DNA of 64,000 bases, taken from positions 2,746,909 through 2,810,908 of the forward strand of contig JAQFVV010012530.1 of assembly GCA_028023455.1 (NCBI GenBank), read 5' to 3'. A program made the translations under genes and the position numbers. Positions 12,219 to 22,062 of the stretch are shown one piece after another; the stretch's first letter is position 1; the number at the start of each line of letters is the position of its first letter. Source of the stretch: Epiperipatus broadwayi (taxonomy: Eukaryota; Onychophora; Udeonychophora; Euonychophora; Peripatidae). The notes under the pieces were generated by a model that did no database searches, was not told where the DNA came from, and saw nothing but the letters and a program-made list of their open reading frames with translations.

Positions 12219-12260
12219 CCAATATAAGTATTTCATGCTAAACCAGCACTCATCCGTTAG
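12219..12260 (-). ncRNA. Hammerhead-ribozyme-like motif A
   Basis: On the minus strand: stem I strand CTAA, core CGGATGA (one change from CTGATGA), a six-pair stem II GTGCTG/TAGCAT (one G-T pair at its base), GAAA, a three-pair stem III ATA/TAT with a two-base loop, cleavage-site A, then TTGG pairing back to CTAA with one wobble. The core change at U4 should abolish or weaken activity. Confidence 0.5.
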
Positions 12261-12518
12261 TCCAGATTATCATCTCCCACACATATATATATAATCAGTG
12301 TTGTTTATATAAAGATAGCAAATCTTCATACTTTAATGGATTGGCTTCAATCTACTCCAATCTCCACCTTTTCACCGTCCATATCATTGAAAATCCGATG
12401 ATGAAAACCAAAATCCCATGCTGATGCCAATATTATTGCCATTAAAGTAGGAAGATTTGCTATCTTAATATAAACTGAGCACTGAGTATATATATGTGTG
12501 TGTGGGAGATAATCTGTA

Positions 12519-12560
12519 CTAACTGATGAGTGCTGGTTTAGCATGAAATACATATAATGA
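12519..12560 (+). ncRNA. Hammerhead-ribozyme-like motif B
   Basis: The core CTGATGA is intact, stem II GTGCTG/TAGCAT is intact, and GAAA is followed by ATACATAT. The closing stem I strand has drifted (AATGA instead of TTGG/TTAG), so a folded, active form is doubtful. It is the inverted partner of motif A. Confidence 0.45.
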
Positions 12561-12845
12561 TTATTTATTTTTTCTACATGTGTGTGGTCATGTGTATCAG
12601 TTGTATGAGATAGTGTAAATAGTTGAAGAGTGCTTGAAAATATGAGTTCAAATTCCTTATATTTACAATTAGGGATGGGTTAAATGGATTGTTTTTTTTT
12701 TTTTGTTTATTGGAGTTTTAGGCTGTTTCTAATATCTTTGAAAATTTATACTTAATATGCAAAAAGGGAAGTTTTATAATAAAGGATGTAGGGGGAGGGA
12801 GAATTAAGGAAAAATATAGTTATGTATAAATAATGTGTTTTATTA

Positions 12846-13334
12846 TAATAAATATATAAATTCAACATTCCTTCTTTTTCTTTTTAAAACTTGTTTTATT
12901 CCAAACTATAATTTTATTTCTCTTCCATACAACGTTTCAACTACATTCTGTAGTCATTATCAAGTTTCCTTAAAAAAATAATAATAAAATAAATAAAAAT
13001 AATAACACAAATAAATAAAATATTAATACATTCCAAATATATAATATTCAAATAAAAACACAATATTATTATCATCTACAGATACAATAATATTGATAAT
13101 AATATTGTGTTTTTATTTGAATATTATATATTTGGAATGTATTAATATTTTATTTATTTGCGTTATTATTTTTGTTTTTTATTTTTATTTATTTTATTAT
13201 TATTTTTTTAAGGAAACTTGATAATGACTACAGAATGTAGTTGAAACGTTGTATGGAAGAGAAATAAAATTATAGTTCGGAATAAAATAAGTTTTAAAAA
13301 GAAAAAGAAGGAATGTTGAATTTATATATTTATT
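12846..13334. repeat. Near-perfect 489-bp palindrome
   Basis: The arms 12846-13085 and 13090-13334 are almost identical reverse complements, with a short asymmetric centre near 13072-13090. Each arm carries the hairpin motif CTTGATAATGACTAC...GTAGTTGAAACG (12930-12965 minus, 13217-13251 plus). The block sits inside the right arm of the Penelope-like pair. The host sequence (TGTTTTATTA...AT) appears on both sides, suggesting a target duplication of roughly 30 bp. The low divergence means it is the youngest layer of this nest. Confidence 0.8.
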
Positions 13335-13612
13335 ATCATGGAGCTATAATTTAAAAAGAAAAAGAAGTGAAAAGTTGTGTATATAATTATATTTATGTTT
13401 TATTACAATGAATTTGATGTGTTAATGTTAATATGAGATTTTGCATTTAGAGTATTATGTAAAGATATGTATTTTTTGTTGTAGATCCTTGCAAAAGACT
13501 GTAATGATGTAAAATAACAGTTGAAACATTGGAAATGTATAATATGTGAATTTATATATAAGTTCATTAGTTAATATATGGAAATAAAGTTTTTGAAAAG
13601 AAATAAGAAAAT

Positions 13613-16600
13613 GTTTATGCATTTATTTATAATGTTGGAGAACACATATATTTTAAAAGAAAAAAGTGGTTGTTTAATTTGTCATTGTATAATGATAATA
13701 TTAGTGTAATATATATTGTCAAAAAGTGAACTCCTATTCATGTAGAGAAAGCTTCAGTGACAATTAACAAAAGGACAGTTGAAGTATAATGGAGTTTTAA
13801 GCCATTTGACAATGGAGAGGAAAGGGGTAAAGGTTATCTAAACAGAAAATACACCAAGACGATGGCATGGTAAGAAATTTAAACAACATTCTTAGTTTAA
13901 TTTATAAATAATAAGATATAAGAACAATTATCAGGTTTTCAAATTCTCTGTTAATAACTCATTCTCAAAAATTTCCCCTTAAAAATAAGATTACCCCTCT
14001 GTGGGTTGTGTGCTCCATATTGTAAATCATTGGACTAATGATAAGTCAACATACAACAAATGTTTTTAGCAAGGTAAGTAAATGTAGAATGTAAATAGAG
14101 GTAAGGTATGTACATGTGGAAGACTGTGATTTCTTAATTAGGATTTATTCAATACACTAGTTAAAGAAGATTATTTTGAACTGAATTTTGAACATGAACT
14201 TCATTTGATGAGTGACTGAATTATTGGGTAGTCTATTTAAACCCTCCATGTAACAAAAGTAAAAAGATTTGGAAAAACAAATATAAAAATAGCCTGTTTT
14301 TCAAAATCAGAGTAAGTTGTTATGGAGTTATTTATTAATATAAATAACTTAGTTAAGAATCTTTACATAATGAACTGCAAAGCTAAGGCAGACATAGAGA
14401 AAATGCAGTGTTCTACAGAATATCAATTACTGGGTTGTGAGAGTTTTTGAATGTTTTTTCTGCCTCACTCTAAAACCAAGATTAACTATTTATTGATTAA
14501 TATTAGACTTTTAGCTGGGTTGGTTACAGACATCCCCAAACTTATTAAAAAAGCAAGAATTAACCTAGATTTGAACTTGGGTTATAAGTATGAGGAAATA
14601 AAACTATTGTTATACCACAAAGCTCTAATAATAACAGTAATGGCAGTAAATTAGGAAGTAGCGTAGATATTAAAAGTTAATATTTAATTTTTTTATAATG
14701 AGGTCACAAGGAATTTGCAAACTTTGCTTGATGTGAATTAAGATTAATAAACCTACTCTTAATGGTACTTTCGTTGCATAAAAGGTTAATACAATTAAAT
14801 AGAAAAATGGTAAAAAGTATTTTTAGAAATCTTACATATCAAAGAAAATTGCATGATATTGGATTCAGTGCAAGATCTAATTTCACATCTCAGAAAGAAT
14901 CCAATCAGAATCATATACTTAAATTTAAAAAAAGATGGCAGAGCAATGGAAAGGTTAAATAATTACTAAATATTACATGCTAAATCCAAATAACTTAATA
15001 TTCTAATACAAATAATATTAAACCATAGAATATTAATGTGGCTTGAAACCTTACAAAAATTAGTTAAGATCGTGACAGCTTTTAGATATTCCTAGATTTC
15101 ACTTATGACTTTCAGTTGGAATGTCACTGGATATAGGTGTCTATCCAATCCTCCATTGTCAAAATAGTACTTCAAACTAGTTTCTTCTTTTATAACTAAT
15201 TCCTTCCTTTTATACTTCTGTTTTCCGAAATGTTCTAGAATATCTTACAAATGGTTTGTTAAATCTAGTCTAATAACTTAAGTCATCTATTCTAATTATT
15301 ATCCATTAAGCTTTCGTTTCAGTTTAGTCTTCTATTTATATAATTTTATGTTACACTTATTACATAATTTTATATTATTATCACATGTGTACATATCTAA
15401 CTCACAGGCTTTATATTACTTTATTATAATACATCTGTATGCATTTAACACATACTGAGAACTTTATATTATTACGTGTATGTGTAAGCATGTATGCAAA
15501 AAAAAAAAGAAAACAAAGTTAAGAATAAGTTTGGGATGACTAAGGAAAATAATCATGTAATACAATGTAGCTTTACAAAAATGAAACACTGAAATAATTT
15601 ATTAAATATCATGCGACCCTCTCTTTTATAAATGGTGTTATTGTATATTTAAAAAAAAAAAAATGAATGTTAATCTTCTAGAAATATTTACGTACGTAAA
15701 TATAATCGAATTTTTTTTTTTAAGAGAATATTTTAAATCTGTGCTCTAAATTAAGTCGTTCTTATTTAACTCAAGTTTGAATCACATAGTTCTCATTTTA
15801 ATTATCTTAAATAAATAGTATAAATTTATTAAGATAATTAAAATGAGTCTAAGTATTTCTCAACCTCGGAAAAAATTAATTCAACTCAAAAAAAAAGAAA
15901 AAAGAGTTAAATTACGTTCACATTAGTAGAAGTATAATATAAAATCATACTAAATTAAAATATAATACTGTATTTTTGAATTCTAAAACATATTTTGTAT
16001 TTGGATACATTTTTGTTTAATATTTTATACTATTAAGGTTAGTACATAAAGTAAATATGGAAAAAATATATATTCAGGGATACTGTAATATGCATCGAGA
16101 TGAAAAAGTCGGCTTAACAGGTGCGTCAAAATTTGATTTGTATGTCTAATAGTAGCAGCGAAATGAAATACCCATGTTTCACTCACAATATACAATTTTA
16201 ATCGCAATAAATTGTAAAAAATAAGTTTAAGACTAAATGTTTTAATTATCATTTAAAGATGAATCCAAGTCAATACAGATTGTAGTAGCTCCCAGATATA
16301 TAATAGATATTAACTATCGGAGCACTATTATCCAGTCGACAATTAAATCGTATGATTATGATATTTGTAATACTTATAGAAATATCAAATTTACATAAAA
16401 TCAATTTAAATTTATTTATTGCGATTTACTGACAGTATTCCTTTCCCTTTTAAGCATATTTGACGTCTTTATAAAAAATCTATATTTACTAATAATTAAA
16501 AATTATTGCAAACGATTTTTTATTTTATAAAGATTTATTATTAATATATATAAATCATAAAACTATTGCAAGCAAAAAATATATTTTAAAAATTTTGAAC

Positions 16601-16690
16601 AAAATAGCAAAGTAGAAGAAAAGTTAAATAAATTACGGAAATTTTTTTTATACATGACGTCATAACAAATTAGTTTAACGGAAGTAAAAT
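13613..16690. other. AT-rich DNA upstream of HSP90
   Basis: No gene is supported. Short open frames at 14451-14654 and 14762-14962 have no recognisable domain. A perfect-looking hairpin, CTCATTTTAATTATCTTAA and its complement, lies at about 15793-15846. Isolated TTCTAGAA palindromes near 15233 and 15677 are partial heat-shock elements of doubtful meaning this far from the promoter. Confidence 0.5.
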
Positions 16691-16696
16691 TCTTGG

Positions 16697-16721
16697 AGAA
16701 CCTTCTAGAATTTTCTAGAAA
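16697..16721. promoter_or_regulatory. Distal heat-shock element, five units
   Basis: Five contiguous pentamers alternate nGAAn and nTTCn without a mismatch (AGAAC, CTTCT, AGAAT, TTTCT, AGAAA). Three units bind one HSF trimer, so five give a strong, cooperative site. It lies about 345-370 bp upstream of the HSP90 start codon. Confidence 0.9.
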
Positions 16722-16924
16722 GACTTTGCACTTATTGTATTCATTGACTTCCTTAAAATAGTTTTCATTATTTAAATTTAAAATGTATTAAATAAAAGAT
16801 CTCACTACAAAAAAAATGAATAATTTATATAAAATGTGCTTATACAAATAAAATTTTAATTAATATTAAAAAATAAAAATAAAATGATGAAAAACTTATT
16901 ATCGGAAGTTGCAGATTACATTTT

Positions 16925-16939
16925 TTTCTAGAACATTCT
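16925..16939. promoter_or_regulatory. Proximal heat-shock element, three units
   Basis: The pentamers TTTCT, AGAAC and ATTCT form a perfect three-unit HSE. It is about 12 bp upstream of a TATA-like TTAAATA at 16951-16957, which suits a heat-inducible core promoter for the HSP90 gene. Confidence 0.85.
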
Positions 16940-16950
16940 CTGCATTTGAC

Positions 16951-16957
16951 TTAAATA
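16951..16957 (+). promoter_or_regulatory. TATA-like box of the HSP90 gene
   Basis: TTAAATA lies just downstream of the proximal HSE and about 109 bp before the ATG, predicting a start site near 16980-16990. An acceptor-like TTTTGAAATTCAG ends two bases before the ATG, so a 5'-UTR intron is possible but not required. Confidence 0.5.
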
Positions 16958-17065
16958 CAGTTGCGCGGAAATTTTTATCGTTTTCTTGCTGTGTATCCAC
17001 GCTTTTAAGGTGTAGGTCCATTTGGTTTATCTGATTTTTATTTTTCTTCATTTTGAAATTCAGCA

Positions 17066-20000
17066 ATGACCGACATACAACCCATGGAAGAAGGTGAAAT
17101 TGAAACCTTCGCCTTTCAGGCGGAGATTGCTCAGTTGATGAGTCTAATCATCAATACTTTTTATTCCAATAAAGAAATATTTCTTCGGGAATTGATTTCA
17201 AATTCTTCAGATGCCCTTGATAAAATCCGTTACGAAAGTCTTACCGATCCATCAAAGCTAGACTCTGGTAAAGATTTGTATATAAAAATTACTCCAAACA
17301 AAAATGATCGTACTCTAACTATTATTGATACTGGCATCGGCATGACCAAGGCAGACCTCGTCAATAATTTGGGAACCATTGCCAAGTCCGGCACAAAAGC
17401 TTTCATGGAAGCATTGCAAGCCGGTGCTGATATTAGTATGATTGGACAATTCGGTGTAGGATTTTACTCCGCTTATTTGGTTGCTGATAAGGTAACTGTA
17501 ACATCCAAGCACAACGACGACGAGCAGTACACTTGGGAATCTTCTGCCGGTGGTTCCTTCACTGTAAGACCAGATTCTGGTAAGTTAATATTTGATAAAA
17601 CTTATTGAAAATGGATTTTTATATATATTTAAATTTTGACAATTTTAATAGTTGTTAAATGTATGAATTTTTGCATATATTTAAATTTAGACAACTTTAA
17701 TAGTTCTTGAAAGTGTTTACGTATATTTAAATTTTGACAATTTTAATAGTTGTTAAATGTATGAATTTTTACATATATTTAAATTTAGACAATTTTAATA
17801 ATTCTTAGTGTTTACGTATATTTAAATTTTGACAATTTTAATAGTTCTTAAATGTATGAATTTTTACATATATTTTAATTTTGACAAATTTTAATAGTTC
17901 TTAAAAAGTATGAATTTTTACATATTTAAATTTTGACAATTTTAGTTTTTAAAAGTTCGATTTTTTTTTTATATATTTAAATTTTGACAGTTTTAAAATA
18001 TTTGCTGGGGATTGTAACCGAGGAAACATTCTTACTGTATTTTTACTAAAATATTAATTCCTTTTTTTTAGTATCTAGGAATAACATTTTTAAAATTTAA
18101 AAAAAAATTTACATCTGCCTTATTTCAATAGACCAGCTTTTACATTTTTTTGATACATTTGATAAAATTATAATTTGATTTAGTCTGCGGATGGAGTAAT
18201 AGTGTTAAATTCCATCCTTGGGGGGGGGGGATAGCGTGATTCTGTTCTTGTACATTTATGTTCCGATGTTGAATTGCAAGATCACGACACCAGTTTTCTT
18301 GTAAAATTATTTAAAAATTTGTGAAATATCAAATACACAGTGGCCTAAAATTATATTATAATTAAATATGATAAAAAATTTATTAAAATATCCTATCAAC
18401 ATTCATTACTATCCATTGCAGTTTTCGCTTATACAGTACTAGCAATAAAATTCGCTAAGATGGCGTTAGTCCTGAAACTACAATGGCCAGTAATTATGAA
18501 TGTTAGGATAAATATGTTGTCATTTTTTTTTTTTTAAGTGTCATAGCATCGGCCGGGACGCGAACCCGCAACCCGGGCAACTGCTTGCAAGTGCAAGGCA
18601 GTCGCGCTGACCTCGACCACCAATGCAAAACAAAATATGTTGTCATTTTAATAATTTTTTTTATCAGATATTTAATTATAATATAATTTTATGCACCGTG
18701 TATTTGATATTTCACGACAAATTTTGATCTGGCAAATTATTTTTTCCCTTTTAAATCTAGGGTTTTTTTTTGGAAGTGTGATGGTTTGAGGTATATTTAA
18801 TATTAATGCAATATTAGTATAACAGCGAAATAGTGGATTATAATGCTTGTATATTTTTTTGTTTTAGGTGAAACTTTAGGGAGAGGTACCAAGATTGTCT
18901 TATTCCTGAAGGAAGATCAGATCGATTATTTGGAGGAAAAGCGTATCAAGGAAGTAGTCAAGAAGCACAGCCAGTTTATTGGCTACCCTATTAAACTTTT
19001 GGTTGAACGTGAAAGAGATAAGGAAATTAGTGACGATGAAGCTGAAGAGGAGAAAAAAGATGACAAAGAGGAAGCCGAAGATGATAAACCCAAAATTGAA
19101 GATGTTGGTGAAGATGAAGAGGATGATGAAACCAAAGACAAAAAGAAAAAAAAGAAAACCATAAAGGTATTTGAATTAACCCATAATTTTATTGAGTTTG
19201 ATTTTTTTTTCTTTGTATTAATTTTTTTTATTTATAGGAAAAGTATGTCGAAGATGAGGAATTGAATAAAACTAAACCAATTTGGACCAGAAACCCAGAT
19301 GATATTAGCCAAGAAGAATATGGCGAATTTTACAAGAGCCTGACCAACGACTGGGAAGATCATTTGGCCGTCAAACACTTTTCTGTTGAAGGCCAACTTG
19401 AGTTTAGGGCCTTATTGTTTGTGCCCAGAAGGGCGCCTTTTGATTTGTTCGAAAACAAAAAACAGAAGAATAACATCAAATTATACGTCAGACGAGTGTT
19501 CATTATGGACAACTGTGAAGATCTTATTCCAGAATATTTGAGTACGTAACATTTACATTTTAGTGTATTATAATATATACAATGAGATTTAGACATATAC
19601 AGTATACACAATAAAAATATGTATTAGGAAAATGAATTACGAAGTTAAAATTTTTCGGGCTAGTATTTTAATGTATAATTTTCTATTATCATTATTAGGA
19701 TAGCTTTAGATATTGAATTTTTTACCATATTTTTTTTTTCCAGATTTCATTAAGGGTGTGGTGGATTCCGAAGATCTCCCATTAAACATTTCTCGAGAAA
19801 TGTTACAGCAGAGCAAGATTTTGAAAGTTATTCGTAAGAACTTGGTGAAGAAATGTCTGGAACTGTTTGACGAGCTGTCTGAGGATAAGGACAACTACAA
19901 AAAGTTTTATGAACAATTTAGCCGTAATCTCAAACTAGGTATTCATGAGGATTCCCAGAACCGCAAAAAGTTGGCAGAGTTTCTTCGTTATTACACATCA

Positions 20001-20804
20001 TCCAGTGGAGATGAGGTGACCTCCCTGAAAGATTACGTGGCTCGCATGAAAGAAAATCAAAAGCATATTTATTTCATTACTGGAGAAAACAAAGATCAAG
20101 TTGTGAATTCCGCATTTGTGGAAAGAGTTAAGAAGCGTGGTTTTGAAGTTCTTTATATGATCGAACCCATTGATGAGTACTGTGTCCAGCAGCTAAAGGA
20201 GTACGATGGCAAGACTTTAGTATCAGTCACCAAAGAGGGCTTAGAACTTCCCGAAGACGATGTGGAAAAGAAAAAGCGCGAAGAGGATAAAACTAAATTC
20301 GAGAATTTATGCAAAGTAATGAAAGACATTCTAGACAAAAAGGTTGAAAAAGTAGTTATTTCAAATCGTCTAGTAACATCTCCATGCTGCATTGTGACAA
20401 GCCAATATGGTTGGTCCGCCAATATGGAAAGAATTATGAAAGCCCAGGCTTTGAGAGACACAAGTACCATGGGATATATGGCAGCTAAGAAACATTTGGA
20501 AATCAATCCAGACCATCCAATCATCGATACACTGAGGCAGAGGGCAGATGCTGACAAGAATGACAAAAGTGTTAAAGATCTGGTTATGCTTCTTTATGAA
20601 ACTGCCCTTCTATCTTCAGGATTTACACTGGAAGACCCTCAAACCCATGCCAGCAGGATTCATCGGATGATAAAATTAGGTTTAGGAATTGATGATGATG
20701 ACTTTGCTGAAGCAGGTCCCTCTTCAGCTGCAGAAGCAACCATAGCAGAATTGCCTCCTTTGGAGGATGATGAAGATGCTTCTAAGATGGAAGAAGTAGA
20801 TTAA
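17066..20804 (+). CDS. HSP90: Cytosolic HSP90 molecular chaperone, four coding exons
   Basis: This is an ATP-driven dimeric chaperone that matures kinases, receptors and other clients in the cytosol. Four coding exons, 17066-17579, 18868-19166, 19238-19541 and 19744-20804, join in frame through GT/AG introns to 725 codons plus stop, the normal family length. The N-terminal GHKL ATPase shows [14 protein letters not shown] (catalytic Glu42, Asn46), DTGIGM (Asp88) and GQFGVGF (127-133). An acidic/lysine-rich charged linker follows in exon 2. The middle domain contains WTRNPDDI and [16 protein letters not shown], and the C-terminal dimerisation domain ends in the TPR-binding MEEVD, which marks the cytosolic form. 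The start is the first ATG after the promoter and gives the standard N-terminus. No stops or frameshifts were found. Two heat-shock-element clusters upstream imply HSF control. There is no operon context. Confidence 0.97.
17618..17995. repeat. Intronic AT-rich minisatellite
   Basis: There are about six to seven imperfect tandem units containing TTTAAATTTTGACAATTTTA followed by a variable spacer (TAGTTCTTAAA, TGTATGAATTTTT). Unit length varies, which indicates decay. Confidence 0.8.
18527..18632 (-). mobile_element. tRNA-derived SINE, copy 2, in HSP90 intron 1
   Basis: This is nearly identical to copy 1 except for a small deletion in the A-box region and a few substitutions. The T-run at the left is the A-tail of a minus-strand insertion. 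A perfect 17-bp direct repeat AAATATGTTGTCATTTT flanks it (18510-18526 and 18633-18649). Its orientation is opposite to the host gene and it does not touch a splice site. Confidence 0.9.
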
Positions 20805-20943
20805 AGTTGTATATATTTTAACATTCCAAAGTTTTCTCTTTTTTTTTTATTGTAGATTTATTGTTTAAATCTTTTTTTTTTATATCTTTTGTAATGTTTA
20901 ATGTTACATTAACATTGTGCATTAAAGGATTTAATAAGTTATT

Positions 20944-20949
20944 AATAAA
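20944..20949 (+). terminator. Poly(A) signal of HSP90
   Basis: AATAAA lies 140 bases after the stop codon, followed by an A-rich and then T-containing stretch. It is the first canonical hexamer downstream of the gene. Confidence 0.75.
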
Positions 20950-21867
20950 AAACATTGCATTAAACTTTTGTCTGTATGACTTAACATATACACACAATGC
21001 ATAAAATGTACAAATGCCCATTATATATACGTAATAATTAGATGTAGACTAGATGAGTAATTTTATTGAAAATAGCAAATGCTAGCTAAACTTAACTAAA
21101 GTAAGTAAAATTATATATGTAGGATACAAATATTACATTTAGGAACCATTTAGTAGTATAGGCTCTTAAATATTCTAGATGACTATTTGATTTTGCTAAA
21201 TTTAGATGAGTTTTGGATTATTTTGTATTATATTTGAGATTGTGTCTAGTGCTAAGGTAATTAAGCTTTCTTGAGAACTCCCTATTTGTAATGGTGCAAT
21301 TTTTAATATTTTATATAGTACAAAATTAATCTAAATTTGGAAAAACTTGAATAGCTACCTAGAATATTTAAAATATAAAGTAATGCAAGAGCATGTGTTT
21401 TATTAAGATATTAAATACATAGACTAGCTAAAACTGCTTTACTTCAATATAGGCAAACATTTTAAAATAAAATGAGTGGTTTTATGTAAATTTTCATTCT
21501 GTTCAGTAAAAGTAATACTGATTAAAATTGTCAAAAAAGCATTTTATCAACATTTAAATAAGGCAAAATAAAATCAGTAGAGATTACAATTAAAGATATT
21601 TGCCTTTTAGGAAGTTTATGAAATTGCTTGCTTGACCATTGACGATTATACATTAATTGCCTAAGCAAAAAAGAAAAAATGTCTAGTGGAATTGTTCATT
21701 TTGGGTGAAAAGTAGTCTTATTTTTATTGTTTATTAGCTTGGAATTGCATTTTTTAATTAATCTTGAAAACCGGCTTAATCTTAGTTGTGATTTACCTGT
21801 TGAATTTTATCCAGGTTCTTGTCCCTAAACTGTCATCACATTGTAAAATTATTGTACATGCATCTTG
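20950..21867. other. AT-rich intergenic DNA downstream of HSP90
   Basis: No coding, RNA or transposon feature could be supported. Confidence 0.5.
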
Positions 21868-22062
21868 ACAATTCCTAGCTTTTTGGATCCAGCTTAAGAC
21901 TTCAAATAATCATCAGTAATATATTCAGCCCAGGTCCATTTCACTTTGGTGAGTCATTTGAAGTTTGCATCTTTTCCATTCCTAGCTTGTCAGATCCAGC
22001 TTAATATATCTTAATAGTATGTCAAGTCCATATCTATTTCATTTTGGCGAGTCATTTGAAGT
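21868..22062. repeat. Two-copy tandem duplication, unit about 100 bp
   Basis: The segments beginning CATTCCTAGCTT or CAATTCCTAGCTT and ending GAGTCATTTGAAGTTTG occur twice in tandem with moderate divergence. Downstream to about 23580 no further feature is supported. The 116-codon minus-strand frame at 22052-22402 has no recognisable domain. Confidence 0.65.

Larger units (their letters stand above)
12063..12668. mobile_element. Inverted pair of hammerhead-bearing repeats
   Basis: The arms 12100-12330 and 12440-12668 are reverse complements, for example CATGACCACACACATGT at about 12184 and its mirror at about 12578. Each arm contains one 42-nt hammerhead-like motif. The block lies between near-duplicates of the surrounding Penelope sequence (GTAATTAGGGGTGG at 12050-12063 and ACAATTAGGGATGG at 12664-12677), suggesting a target duplication of about 13 bp. 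The centre near 12370-12420 is unique sequence. Confidence 0.65.
10690..13612. mobile_element. Head-to-head pair of Penelope-like 3' ends
   Basis: The left arm (10690-11445, minus) and right arm (about 11670-13612, plus) are reverse complements. Each runs from a GIY-YIG endonuclease remnant near the centre outwards into a 3' untranslated region that ends in AAATAAAGTTTTTGAAAAGAA or its complement. The right arm is longer because two other palindromes sit in it (12063-12668 and 12846-13334). Inverted, 5'-truncated partial copies are typical of Penelope-like retroelements. No reverse transcriptase domain is present. Confidence 0.7.
10592..14032. mobile_element. hAT-superfamily relic enclosing later insertions
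   Basis: The left edge CAGTGGTCCCCAAT and right edge (reverse complement CAATGATTTACAAT) are diverged hAT inverted termini. The flanking 8-mers GTCTAGTG (10584-10591) and GACTAATG (14033-14040) match at 6 of 8 positions. The subterminal GTGGGTTGTG near 14001 is also typical of hAT elements. No transposase remains were found. Most of the interior is the Penelope-like palindrome at 10690-13612, so this is probably an old MITE or deletion derivative that received it. The divergence makes the outer boundaries tentative. Confidence 0.5.
17580..18867 (+). other. HSP90 intron 1 (1.29 kb), repeat-filled
   Basis: The donor is G|GTAAGT at 17580 and the acceptor TTTTAG ends at 18867. Positions 17618-17995 are a degraded minisatellite with a unit of about 55-65 bp (ATATTTAAATTTTGACAA, TTTTAATAGTT). 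A G10 run lies near 18222-18231. A SINE is inserted at 18527-18632. Introns 2 (19167-19237) and 3 (19542-19743) are short and hold nothing else. Confidence 0.85.

Noticed and set aside
20153-20566. 137-codon minus-strand frame inside HSP90
   Set aside because: Antisense shadow of exon 4; the sense strand encodes a conserved HSP90 C-terminal region.
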